NCBI GenBank assembly: GCA_025738555.1
Contig: JAOVFP010000011.1
Span: forward strand, 868,001-932,000
DNA: 64,000 nt
Direction: 5' to 3'
DNA from: Cyathus striatus
Taxonomy: Eukaryota > Basidiomycota > Agaricomycetes > Agaricales > Nidulariaceae
A model generated the notes under the pieces. That model was given only the letters and a program-made list of their open reading frames with translations, searched no databases and was not told where the DNA came from. Position 1 is the stretch's first letter. Every line of letters starts with the position of its first letter. Both the position numbers and the translations under genes were made by a program. Positions 1 to 11,700 of the stretch are shown here, piece by piece.

Positions 1-210
1 TACCGATTGGAACAATTGAACGTTTTACATACGTTACAATATTTTATAAAGTATTTTTATCCTTGTACACTATATAATGTTTTATTTTAATAGTTGATAA
101 CACCCCCTTCATTTGGTCCATAGTTTGTAAAAATACAATTCTATGGAATATTATAGTTAGTCTGTTTTAATCTACGCCTTTTAGAAAAATCATGCTAATA
201 AGCAATAAAT

Positions 211-300
211 AGCCCACCGCGAGGGTCGAACTCGCAGCCTTCAGATCGCCTAGTCTATACTTTAAGAGTCTGACGCTCTATCCGATTGAGCTAGGCGGGC
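211..300 (-). tRNA. tRNA-Lys (anticodon CTT) with intron
   Basis: Read on the minus strand, the sequence folds as a cloverleaf. A seven-pair acceptor stem GCCCGCC/GGTGGGC (one G-T pair) is followed by a U discriminator. The D-arm is AGCTCAATCGGATAGAGC, the anticodon stem TCAGA/TCTGA with loop CTCTTAA, and the T-loop TTCGACC. The anticodon CTT occupies 266-264. The anticodon stem closes only if about 16 nt (262-247) are removed just after position 37, the canonical place for nuclear tRNA introns. This supports a functional nuclear tRNA gene that needs tRNA splicing. Confidence 0.93.
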
Positions 301-490
301 GATGTTTATAATTCTTACCAATGGGTCTATACGGCTATGCCATTTGCCTATCTAAACTCTAAAGATATCCTTCTTGCTTCCTTCTACATAACGTTCATCG
401 AATCCTTTGTTTGGCATATGAATATGCTTCCAGTGGGAAATATCTCATCTATAATATTACTAATTTGGGACATAGGTACATGTATAGATC

Positions 491-500
491 TATATAAATA
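491..500 (+). promoter_or_regulatory. TATA-like box of the P450 gene
   Basis: The string TATATAAATA lies about 55 nt upstream of the ATG at 555. It is the only strong TATA-like element in the short space between the tRNA and the P450. The assignment rests on sequence and spacing only. Confidence 0.4.
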
Positions 501-554
501 ACGGTCGGACAGCAATGTGAAGTTCCCTCAAAACCCTTTCTGCCACCCAGTGCT

Positions 555-2606
555 ATGTCCAGTGGCAGTTCATCATTGACAGGGACGTGGGAAGGAGCAG
601 TAGTAATCGGCACACTGCTCCTCGTCTCATTTTATTTCTCCAGACGTCTCGCTTCCAAGCGGAAGATTCCGTTCCCACCTGGACCGAAAGGCCATCCGCT
701 GCTTGGAAACCTCCTTCAACTACAGACAACACCATGGTATACGTTCCTGCAGTGGACAGAGGTATATGGTGGGTAATCTTCAATTCAGCGACCATTAGTT
801 GTTCTGGGGCTTAAAACTTTGTTCCTTAAAGGGCCCATCTTCTACATTAACATGTGTGGCCAGAATGCCGTCGTACTGGGTACCCATGAGGCCGCATCCA
901 ATCTCCTTGAAAACCGGGCAGGAATATACTCCGACCGTCCAAAGAACATCGTTGCAAACGAAATCCTTACGGGAGGGTTGGTATTTGCTCTAGGTCCATA
1001 CGCAGAGATTTGGAGAAAAATGCGAAGGGCATCTCATGAGTACGTATCTACTTTTCTTACCGGTGAAAATTATGAAGATTTGACAATGTAATCCGACTAT
1101 AGGGCTCTAAATAATCAAATTTCCAAAAAGTATCAGCCTCTTCAAGAACGAGAATCATCACTTCTCCTTCTCCAACTTTTAGAGAAACCATCTTTGCTCG
1201 AAAATCATTTGAAACGTGCAAATAGCTCAATGCTAATTTCAGCATTGTACGGAAAGGAACCGATTCAAGATTCTCTTAATGATCTTGTTCTAAACATCAA
1301 TTCTATCGCGGAACGAGTTCTCATTGCTGCTGCGCCTGGGGCATTCCTTGTTGAATATATGCCTTGGATGATGAATCTACCGAAGTGGATGTGCAAGTGG
1401 AGACGAGATGCTGAACATGACTTCGTCGAATACACGGCATTATTTATGAATTTGTTAGAGGACGTCGAGAGCAGATTGGTGAGTATACATGTATTTCCAG
1501 TGGCCTAAGCTATATTTAATGCATACATGCAATATAGAAAGGCGGAGACCTAACAACTAGCGTGGCCGAGAACATAATCAATAACCCATATAACAGCGAC
1601 ATTAGTAGATTAGAAAAGTCTTTTCTACTTGGAACACTATAGTAATTATTCAGTTCTACAGTGCATGGTGGTTACTGACAGACGCTTCGATACAGCGCCG
1701 CTGGATCCGAAACGGTATGTTGTACTTGAACATCATTGTCATGATTAATGCTTGAACTAATAGATTCACAGACATCCAAACAAATGCTTTGGTTCTTTGT
1801 TAGTATGATAGTGCACCCTGAAGTTCAAAAGAAAGCACAAAAAGAAATCGATCAAGTAGTTGGTCGTGGGCGCCTGCCAACGTTTAAGGACTCCGAGAAC
1901 TTGTCATACATTCGTGCGATAGTCAAAGAGGTGATGCGTTGGAGAGGTGTGGCTCCACTAGGTATGGAATGCTTAGTCCCATTTTCCATTATTCCGATGC
2001 TGTTTTCAGGTGTTCCTCATCGGTCAATCCAAGATGACATCTATCAAGGCTATTTCATTCCCAAAGGTACAGTATGCATCGTCAATGCCTGGTTCGTGGT
2101 TTTGATGTACCCAATCAACAATTCTCACTATGTCACTCTCTCAGGGGATTAAATCACGATAAAAGCGTGTACGGGGAAGATGCTGATCTATTCAGACCTG
2201 AACGGCACCTTCAAGATGAAAAACTAAAAGAAGAAGGTCATATAACATATGGTTTCGGAAGACGGTATGTATTACATGCCATTTTGGCGAGAGGTATATC
2301 TTATAAACGCTCTACAGCATTTGCGTCGGTAAACATCTGGCCAACAACAGCATGTTTATCCAAGTTGCGCGTATTCTGTGGGCGTTTAATTTGTACTCTG
2401 AAAACCCTCCGAATCCGGATAACTTCATCCATGACGGGCTTATACTGTACGTGTCTTACTTCCTGATAAAATTCTACGAATATCCCGACTTACAACTTTC
2501 TACTAGGCGTCCTGAATTGTTCAAGTGCTCCGTTACTCCACGATTTCCAGAAGTTAGCGATATCATCAAGGATGTCTTTGAAGTTGAATTTCCAACTACT
2601 GCCTAA
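555..2606 (+). CDS. Cytochrome P450 monooxygenase, ten exons
   Basis: This is a haem-thiolate monooxygenase that would be anchored in the ER. I place exons at 555-768, 832-1039, 1103-1478, 1538-1641, 1696-1714, 1772-1961, 2010-2091, 2145-2264, 2318-2446 and 2507-2606. They total 1542 nt in one open frame (513 residues), the usual P450 length. The N-terminus has a hydrophobic anchor (residues ~14-28) followed by a basic stretch and the proline hinge FPPGPKGHPLLGN. Later come the I-helix AAGSETT (split across a 19-nt exon), the K-helix ExxR as KEVMR, the FRPER motif, and the haem loop GFGRRICVG with its cysteine. All signature residues are present, so the gene looks intact. It resembles the fungal CYP64/O-methylsterigmatocystin-oxidoreductase-like group. 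The substrate is unknown, and no biosynthetic cluster surrounds it. Confidence 0.93.
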
Positions 2607-2664
2607 CTTGTCTTTGTATAATAGTAAAATGAGATTCTCCAACCACCAACGAGTTACGGTACCA

Positions 2665-5161
2665 TCATACAGTGATTCCCTTTAAAGTCGGACCTTCTTG
2701 TACGAGTAAAGCAGCAGGAGCTGTAAGTTCAGGTACGTAATCATCCAAAGTATCGTCTGTGGCATACGACGGCACATTGAAAATTTGAAGTTTGGGCAAC
2801 TTGGCACTCTCTATAGCGTACTGAGCAGGCCGAGATTCGTCGACAGCACATTCATAGTCAGGACATAGTATGTAACCACCGCAACCAAACTTCTTGTTCT
2901 GAACACTCCTTCCCTCTTGCAGAATAATCTTGAAATCATACACGCGACGGCACGATATATCAACCAGCGCGTAAACAGCCCATCTCCAAAGTCCTAATTC
3001 CTCCTTGCCAATCCCCAAATCAAATTCAGTATCTCCGGTCTTGAGTGCCTTATAAACTAGCTTGTTCAACATTCTCTCGCTGACCTCCGCCTTATCAAAC
3101 TCAATGAAACCACGGCAGTCTGAATCTTCCGAACAGAGATATGAGCACGCATCATAGTGGTATAGCTGTCGAAGTAAAAGAACGCCAGGTCTTCGTCCCG
3201 TTTGCGTTCCAGTTTGAACGGATTGAATACGTATTCCATAACAAGTGAACATTGCTCTCCTTCAATGTCCTCCAAAACCAGTTTTAAGCGTATAGGCTGA
3301 TGATGAGCTATGAAAGCACGCCTATGCCACTGGACTTCCAGCGCCTTGTCTTCTTGAGACCGTAGAACCCTAATGCAGAACTTCAAAGAGCAAGGACTTC
3401 GAGGTTCAACGTTAAAAGGCAGCTGTGGTGACGTTATCGTGCATGATAAAGCTGGAGAATACTCCTCGTCCCCTATAAACCGATAGAATGATGATGCCGA
3501 TACGATGATAACAATATCAGGTTGCTTATTTAACGCAATTAGGGTTCCTTCAAAGTTATCCGTGCCGTAGGCTGCCCATTCTGCATTTGCGGAAAGTAGA
3601 GGAGACGGTATACACTTTAAAGTGAAACGAAAGCTAGGGGTCGTTTGTGATTTGAAGTCGGTACGTGTCGCTCGGACGGGCTTCTCGCTGAGCTCTGCGC
3701 TAAATTTACTGAGGAAGGGAGAACGTATGGAATAGCTGATTTGTATGCACAGAGTCCTCCTTTGGAAATCGTTCTAATGTCCCCTGATAACGAGCAAGTA
3801 GGAATATCAAAGTGGCAGACTCGAATCGGGGAATTCTGAAGTAGCTGCTTTTGCAGTCAACCTAATCCCGATAATATCTTCAGAGGAGGATAGTATCCAC
3901 TCCGCCATTGAATATTCTGAGTCACAAGGGGACATCCGGTACACCAAAGTGTTGCCCGTAAGTGAAACGGTTGCTGAAATCGATCGTAGCTCCTCCCCAG
4001 TAAAAGTACTGAAGAAATACGGAGTCCCATACCATATTCTACCAACAGTAATCAGAATCCCACCGAAGCCTTCTGAATCTCATCCGTCTCAAGATTCACA
4101 TCCTCAACACACGTCCATACATCGAGAGTATCAGTAAAGATCGCGAAGAAGTTCCCGTGGGGGTAATCACAGCGATGTTCTCGATGAGACCGTACTTCGC
4201 AGGGATCGGTGGTCCTGCAACATTGATAGCTCCTTAACCAGGAGTCGTATTCTGCTCGATGGAATGAACATGCTTTGGGGCCGTTGGTTGAGCGCTTGAA
4301 TTCTGTACAACATTGAACGCAGGTGAAACGCTGTTCGGACTCTCGTGCGGCTGCGGTTGCAGTGAGGCCTTTGAATCCGCATGTGATTGCTGATTCTATG
4401 CTCAAGGAGAGTACTTGCTCGAGGCGTTTTAGATTCTTCTGTATAGCATCGTCAAGCGTTGCATTGACTTGCTCGCGTACAGTATCGTTTATAGCTGGCT
4501 GTTGTGGCACCGATGGATCGACTAGTTCTCCATTACTCGCCACGATATCAATACTGTTGTGGGGTGCAATGAACGCATGGACATGTTCATCCTGCTTGGC
4601 CACAGGTAAAGCGCAACTGAGACAGTTCAGCTTGCCAGTTTGATATACCTGCAAGCTAATCATAAGGTCTTTGCAGCATACATCGAGCGAATTTGCACAA
4701 AGTCTAAACTTCTCCTCATTATTGACATGCAGGCGACGAGCGACGAATCCCTGCTTTCGATATGCGATTATCAGAGCAGCTGATTCCTTTATCGCATCGA
4801 TCATGCGTTCGATTACCTGTAGAGTGGCAGCATTGACCTCTATGGCCTTTAAAACAGGTATATGCGCAAGCATAAATGTACTACGTTCCAGAAGGTCGTT
4901 ACACTTCGCATCGACGTCCTGAGCTTTCTTCTCTACGTCAACTATGATTTTGAGAAGTACGAATGCGGGAGCTACGAAGGGCATCACGCGGCCTATGTCG
5001 GAGATTCGCTCAAGAAGCTGTATAGCAGTTTGTAGAACTGAGTTGCTAGCGACATTGTTTACGATAGTTGTTACGTTATTTATAGCTTGAGACTTTCTGC
5101 GAGAAGTAGGGCAGTGAAATTCTGGAGGAAGAACAATCTCGTCTGTGGTATTGTGGGACAT
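2665..5161 (-). pseudogene. Frame-broken gene with N-terminal helical-bundle (MLKL-NTD-like) domain
   Basis: The first 369 codons (5161-4052) are open. They start with an alpha-helical region (about residues 30-180) of amphipathic and hydrophobic helices that resembles the four-helix-bundle N-terminal domains (MLKL/HeLo-like) common in Agaricomycete proteins. A Cys/His-rich patch follows (residues ~285-345: CVQCC, KACSFH, RSHREHRCDYPHGNFF). Coding then continues in other frames: ~4058-3807, ~3808-3700, ~3700-3150 and ~3150-2665. Frame changes at about 4055, 3808, 3700 and 3150 have no plausible intron, so I read the gene as broken by small indels. The C-terminal half is beta-rich (for example LKLVLEDIEGEQCSLVMEYV). 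Related intact proteins are of unknown function, and a link to regulated cell death is family inference only. Alternative: undetected short introns. Confidence 0.6.
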
Positions 5162-6794
5162 GCTCTTAGATATATTGCTATTCCAGTTTTATATCAGTTC
5201 ATAAATGGTTATAACAGGTTGAAAGTTGACTAGGACTTACTGCTGGATGTTACTACCTTGTGTGAGATAGAAATGGGTACCGAACACACGGTCGTCTTCC
5301 TTTGGTCTTCCTACCAGCTCACCTCATTGGCTTTTATGAGAATGATCATGGGTAATAGTTATTTCTAGGATTACAGAGTGTGTGGTGACTTTGTCAAATT
5401 CTGCAGTTGACGGATGGGCACGGACAGGCAGTTTGCAGATCATTGATGAATCGATGATGGTAGAGACCAAGTAGCGGTGAACTGCCACGACGATCCTTCT
5501 CGCTTGACACCGTGAGAATAATCGTGGGAATACTGCATGAGTCATGCATTTGGCGGGTTCCTCCAGCGCCTTTAACCTTTAACCCTCCCCTGACGCTTTT
5601 CATTTCACTGTGCCTTAGTGCCACAATTAAAAACCAGGAAATTTAGATCGTAATTTGTGATACTAATTGCTTACCTTATTTCCCTCGTCCACATTCCCGG
5701 TCTCAGTTGTCAACTTATCAAATTTTTCTCAGTACTTCATCAGAATTTCCTGTTTTCTCGGTTTCATTACATCGTTCTACGCTACCGATTACTATTTGGA
5801 ACACCCTAAGACACCCTTTTGAATAATTCCGACAACTGACCTCCAACTCACAATTTAATTTTCATGTTTATGGTAATGCTTACCGTCACCTTTGCACAGG
5901 ATCGAGCGGAACCATCGTTATCAAGCCTTATGGACACCTCGGAGATCAGAAACCCGGATGATCAGTGTCACTCTATCTATTGATACGCATGTAAAAGAAT
6001 ACAACGTACCCAAATTTAAAACTTCTTTACATCTCGATTTTGAGATGCCAGTACCGAACGCGTTGAGTAGAGGAAACAGCGGGTAGGGGCTGAGTTCCCG
6101 TGCCGCCTCCCATAAACTAAACAAGGGATACAATAAACCTATAAACAAAACATATCAACTCCGCGTTAGTACTGGTTTTAAACCATTAAACCAATAAAAT
6201 ACATTTAAAAACTTTACCTTTCAAAACGACGTTGTACTCTGTACACGAGTACCACAAACTCAGAACTAAGAACTATGACATCTGACATATGGCAAAGTCA
6301 ACACGACCGTGTGGAAAAGAGACCAAATGATAAACTTACTAAAATCCCGGAGACCTAGACCTTGATCCAGCAGAACTCGAGACCTAGCGAGTTTGAATGA
6401 CGACAAAGACGACGAAACAATAAAGACAAGCGAGACAGAGAGAGAGAGAGCGCGAGAAAGGGGGAAAGGGAAGCAAGAATGGAAAGACAGTGAGTACCCC
6501 AACAGTCAGGAGTTCACGCGGAAGCGGAAAACCGACCCGTTAGACCGATGTAAATGAAATTGATGCGAGCAGCTGTTGCTGCCGCATCGGCTGATTACCC
6601 GATTAGGAAGGTAACCAATGAGACGCTCGAAACGAGCGCGCGTTGCAGAATGGGAGCGCGTTGGGCTATGCGTACGATTGGCTGACCGCCGTCTGGGCGC
6701 TGACGCAACGTTTGCTTATACACGGACCGGGGAAATACCGGGAAGAAAAATCATATTTTATTACTACGCAATTTGTAAGTAGAGTAGCTAGAAA
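5162..6794. other. Intergenic region, no gene recognised
   Basis: Only short ORFs without coding character are present. A GA-rich microsatellite lies near 6431-6450, and a GC-richer patch lies at about 6500-6730 just before the Helitron 5' end. I see no RNA gene or convincing element terminus here. Confidence 0.5.
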
Positions 6795-6832
6795 TTCCCA
6801 CTACCTTTTAAGGTAGTAGGGTTATAGGGTGC
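6795..6832 (+). repeat. Helitron 5' terminus with palindrome
   Basis: Starts TTCCCACTACC, then TTTTAA, then GGTAGT and AGGGTTATAGGG. It is nearly identical, in reverse orientation, to sequence ending at 47382 and 48556. This shared end defines the family in the window. Confidence 0.8.
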
Positions 6833-7537
6833 ACCAGATTCTTGCGGTTATGCGGGGAATTTTATGCTGTGCAGTTGAGTTTACAGCTGTTTGCTGAATG
6901 ATGTAGCACCCAAGTTGAAGCTGTAAATTGTTCGGCATTTCCCTTTATTTACTGTTGTTCCAACTGATGACTCATGTATTCATGTGCCAGTAAGTGAGTA
7001 GTGCTTGCAAATGCTACTGCAGGCATACTCATGCTCTTCTCCCCCCCTTATTGCCCTACTTATCATGTCTGTTCTTCTTAATGGCATTGTCGTACAGGCA
7101 GTCTATGACAGTCGACTCAGGCTTTCTTACATCCCTCACTTACTTGCAATTTTGCATGGCATCTTATTATGCCCTGATTCAGAAGTTACAGTGACTGTTA
7201 CGGTGAGCAATGGAAGTGTCTCCATCCTAACCAAACTATTTGTGGACACAGAAAGTTTTCCTCATCTACGTTTGGGGTGAAGCTGGTATGAGGACTGTCT
7301 TCAAAATATACCACCTTTTTGTTATCTTGTTCCTCCCCACATTCCACTTCATGTCCCATTGGACCTTAATAGTGAGTACAACGGCCATAAAGTTCACTTT
7401 TTTAAAATTTTTAATAATGAATAACAATAAGTCACGGCATTGAGTAACCAAGAGCCTCCTATCCTATTGTCAGTGCTTGATCATGCAGATTTGGTGGTGG
7501 AGCTAGAAATCTGTTTTTATTCCATAGCAAATTTTTA

Positions 7538-8706
7538 AACAAGTTGGAAGATGCAAAGGGTAAAAAGAAGTTGAAGAATGTGGTGCTTGTATTGAACAAA
7601 ATTGGTTAGTAATTAACATTCTGCATATCAATACTCTTCTGATGATTGAGTAGATTTGATTTCTGATGAATTGCTCTCTGCTTGGCTTGAACACCTGCAT
7701 GCACATAATCATTATCCTACCATTGCCTTCTGTTCAGCCAGTGCATTTATCCCTTTGCCAGTGTCGGATGGGGAAAACTGTAGTGTGGTTCTATCTACCA
7801 ATGATGCTATTGGTTATGAGGATGTGTTATCATGCCTCTCTGACTTCACCAAAGTGAAAGGAAAGGGTAAAGAGTTGCTTGTTGCCATTGTTGGTATTAA
7901 AAATGTAAGTGATTTAAAATGCTATCCCTTGTATATAGTGCTTATTATATTTACATATGTAGGCAGGTAAAAGCTCTTTCATAAAATTGCTTATCTGTCA
8001 TTCCTCTTTGGAGATTTGTACCCAGCCCTCTATGTCTACACCTATTGCAGTACCTTGTATAACTCCCCCCACACAGGAAGCCATGCTTTTACTTCAAGAT
8101 GGAAGTGTTATTAGGTTTATTGATATGCCTGGGGAATTGTTTAAGTACCTTTCCTTTTCTGCAGAGTTTGTAAGCAAGATTTCTCTTGATAACACTGACC
8201 AATGTGAAAATCCTGAACAGGATAATACATCAGAAACACCTGATAATGCACATTTTACTGCCCCTTGCACTGATGCACCCTATAATGTTCCTATGTCTAC
8301 CCAAGCTTCTTCACCCCTTGTTCACATATTGGGTGATTCATTTGACATTCCACTTCTATTTCATTGCTCTAACTCTGAGTTGATACCTTTATTGATGGCT
8401 CATTCTATTTCATGTACTCAAAGTAGTGCTATTTTGTCTAGAAAAACTTTTCTTCAACATGTATTCTCTGGTGGCTGCTTTGAGACCGGGTTGCAATACT
8501 TGTGTTGTTCAGGCAGGGATAATTTTTCTAGCAGTAATGAGCTCTGTAATTCATTGCTTATGGGCATAATACATTCCTCACTTTCTATTGAACATTTGTG
8601 TGAAGTTGCAACTGCAATACATATTTCCTTGCCTTCTGTCCAAGTTTATAGACCTCATATGTTACATATATTGTCTTCTTATTGGAATGGAAGATGTAGT
8701 TATTGA
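7538..8706 (+). CDS. GNL3/nucleostemin-like circularly permuted GTPase segment running into the Helitron N-terminal region
   Basis: Three exons splice in frame: from about 7538 to 7604, 7654-7904, and 7963 onward (to 8706). They give the motif order of circularly permuted GTPases: G4 as NKID (codon split by the first intron), then G1 as VGIKNAGKSS (split by the second intron), then G3 as DMPG at 8122-8133. Text such as KLKNVVLVLNKI before G4 fits the YlqF/nucleostemin (GNL3/NUG1) family. Upstream, VLDHAD near 7470 recalls the usual VLDARDP. Without a stop, the same frame continues past G3 into a segment (about 8360-8700: HVFSGGCFETG..., LCEVATAIHISLPS) that looks like the N-terminus of fungal Helitron transposases. 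I see no start codon or full GTPase N-terminus, so it is either captured host exons or a true fusion. The join to the next frame near 8690 needs an intron or a frameshift. Confidence 0.55.
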
Positions 8707-11700
8707 AAACAAGAAAGTGAAGAGGCTTCGCTACCTGCTTGACAATTTCATTTCTTCATTACATCGCTCAATGGTCAGTACATCAATCAGGATATATGAA
8801 GGGAATATTAACTTTACAGAATCTGATGAGCAACATTCTATGTTATATAGCATACAGGAAGCCTGGCCTCAATTACTTACACCAGAAAAGAAATATGATC
8901 TCATTCATCAATTTCATGTTAACACTGACAAGGATGCTCTTGCAATGCATGTCTGTGCTTGTTGCTCATGTTCTTTCTTTGTTTCAACAGGTAAATCAAT
9001 TGATATCACCAAAGTTAATATAAATATTCTCCGCATACCCATTTCACTTCATTCATCAGTTAGTTCAGTACCTATGCCATTCACTACTGGTCCACTAAAA
9101 GATTATTTACTTGATCCTCATGGTATTGATTATTCTGAACAACTTGATCAGTCACCAGTGCCATGTGGGATTCAAGGCATAAAGCTGAATTTGTGTACTG
9201 AATGTTACAGTAAACTGAAAGGTAATAAGTTGCCACCACTGTCATTGGCTAATCACAATTACATTGGCCCCATTCCAGATGTACTCAAGGATTTGACAAT
9301 AATGGAAGAACTCATGATAGCACATTGTCGTGCTAAGGTCTGTATTATTCAACTTCAGGAAACAAATCAGAATCTAAATGTTCCCACTGCTCAACGAGGG
9401 GTTAAGGGCCATGTCATTATTTATCCCCAAAAAACATCACAATTAGAAAAGGTTCTACCTCCTCCCATTGAAGATGTCCTGACTCCAATTTGTGTGCTTT
9501 TCATTGGATCATCACCTCCATCAGCTGAATGGCTACACACAAAGGCTAAGCCTCTCCTCATAAGATGTGAAAAGGTTAGGTTGGCACTTGATTGGTTGAA
9601 AAAATATAACCCACTGTATTCAGATGCTGTTATAGACCATGAACGTATATCAAGCCTAGGATCAGATTTTTTTCCTCCAGTCCACATTGAGCATATAAAT
9701 GAGAGTGAAAGTATTGATACATTGATAGCTAGATATGATAATTTGGAAGATTCTCTACAAAATTATATGATGGATCATGACAGTAAAAATGTTGCAATTA
9801 CTCCTAGCTCTGACTATTTTCAGAGTGTTGTGATCACTGATGTTAATGCTAATGCACCAGCCCATGAATTGCGAGCAGCTGCACTCAGACACTTCAAGCA
9901 GAGGGGAAAATCTTATATACAGATACCACATGATCCTAAACCTGTAAATGAATTCAACAACCCTTCATTACTGCCAATGATCTACCCAACATTGTTTCCA
10001 TATGGAATTGGTGGACCAGAGAATGTTAAACGTCTGGTGCCATTATCCTTTCAGCGGCATGTCAAGCATATGTTGAATCTTGCAGATCGTCGGTTTCAAG
10101 AACATTATGCTTTCATGTTTACAGTTTTTAATATCATCCAGAGACGCAAAGCTCTTCTTCACACTAGTCTTAAAGTTAAAAAGTCTAGTTTTAGTCAAGT
10201 TGCTGCATCTTTTGCTTCCATATCACCAGATGCAATTTGTGCTGTTACAGAGTGCATGGCTGGAGGTAATTACACAACTGCTTCAACATGTGAGGAATGT
10301 AAAGTTCTTGATTTGATGCAAGAGGTTAGAACTATTACTGCAGCTGTTCCAGGATCAGCAGCTAGCCGCACAATAATGAGAAATGAAATTTGTGCTCTTG
10401 TTATTGAAAAGGGTCTTCCTACTTTCTATGTTACAATTAATCCTGCTGATGTTTACAATCCCATTGTAAGGTTGCTGGCTGGTAATTTGGCCAGTGTAGA
10501 TAACATGCTTTCAGACTCTCAATCATCATCTTACTGGTCACAGGCTGTATTGCTTGCTTGTAATCCTGTAATTGGTGCTCAGTTCTTCAATTTATGCGTG
10601 AATCAATTTATTACATCATTAATGGGATACAAGCCAAAGAAAGGGATAAATACCAATGAAGGTGTGTTTGGAGTTGTAAGTGCATACTATGGTTGTGTTG
10701 AAGCACAGGGACATGGTTCGCTGCATTGTCATATGGTTGTGTGGATTGAAGGTGCTCTCAACCCTGATCAAATAAAAGAACAAATTCAAAATAAAGGTGA
10801 CATGGATTTCCGTGACTGATTGCTTGCATTTCTTGATGATACCATCTCCAATGGTATTCCTCCTGACCCTTGCCCAGAAACTTCAATTCCTTCCTCTGTC
10901 CAACACCCATGTTCTGTCAGTGGTATTGCTCAAGGCAGTCTCTCCCCTTCTGAATTCAAAAATTTGCGACAGAAAGATTTACATTTTCTTGTAAAGCAAT
11001 GTCAATCTCCCAAACATTCAGCTACATGTTACAAGTATTGGAAACCAGGTGAAGTAAAAGAATGTCGATTTGGACTTGGAAAAGGTGACATTACTGAATG
11101 CAGTACCTTTAATGATGAAACTGGTGAAATTTGTTTTAAGTGCCTTGATGTGTTCATGAATAACTTCAATGAAACAGTTATTGAGGCAATAAGATGCAAC
11201 ATGGATATCAAGTTTATCCTTTCAGGTTTTGCAGCAAAGGCTGTATTTTACTACATCTCAGATTATATAACAAAAACTCAGCTAAAATCTCATGTTGCTT
11301 TTGCTGCTCTTGAGCTTGCAGTAAAGAGGCTAGGTGAATATAATCCTGATGATGACAATCTACATGCACATGCAAAAAAATTACTGCAAAAATGTGCATA
11401 TGCCATGATATCTCATCAAGAACTCTCAGCACAACAAGTAGCTTCATACCTTATGGATTTTGAAGACCATTTTACAAGCCACAAATTCCGTAATTTGTAC
11501 TGGACTTCTTTTGAGTATTACATAAATAGTCAATTGCCATCCCCAGAGTGCAATTCAACATCAAACAGGTCTTCTCTTGCCGTTTCACCCAATGCTGATG
11601 CCAGTAATTTGAATGACATCAATATCATTGATCACAATTTGGATGACAACATTTCTGTAAATGGCAATGACAATGACAACTTGTTAGATGAAAACTCTGC

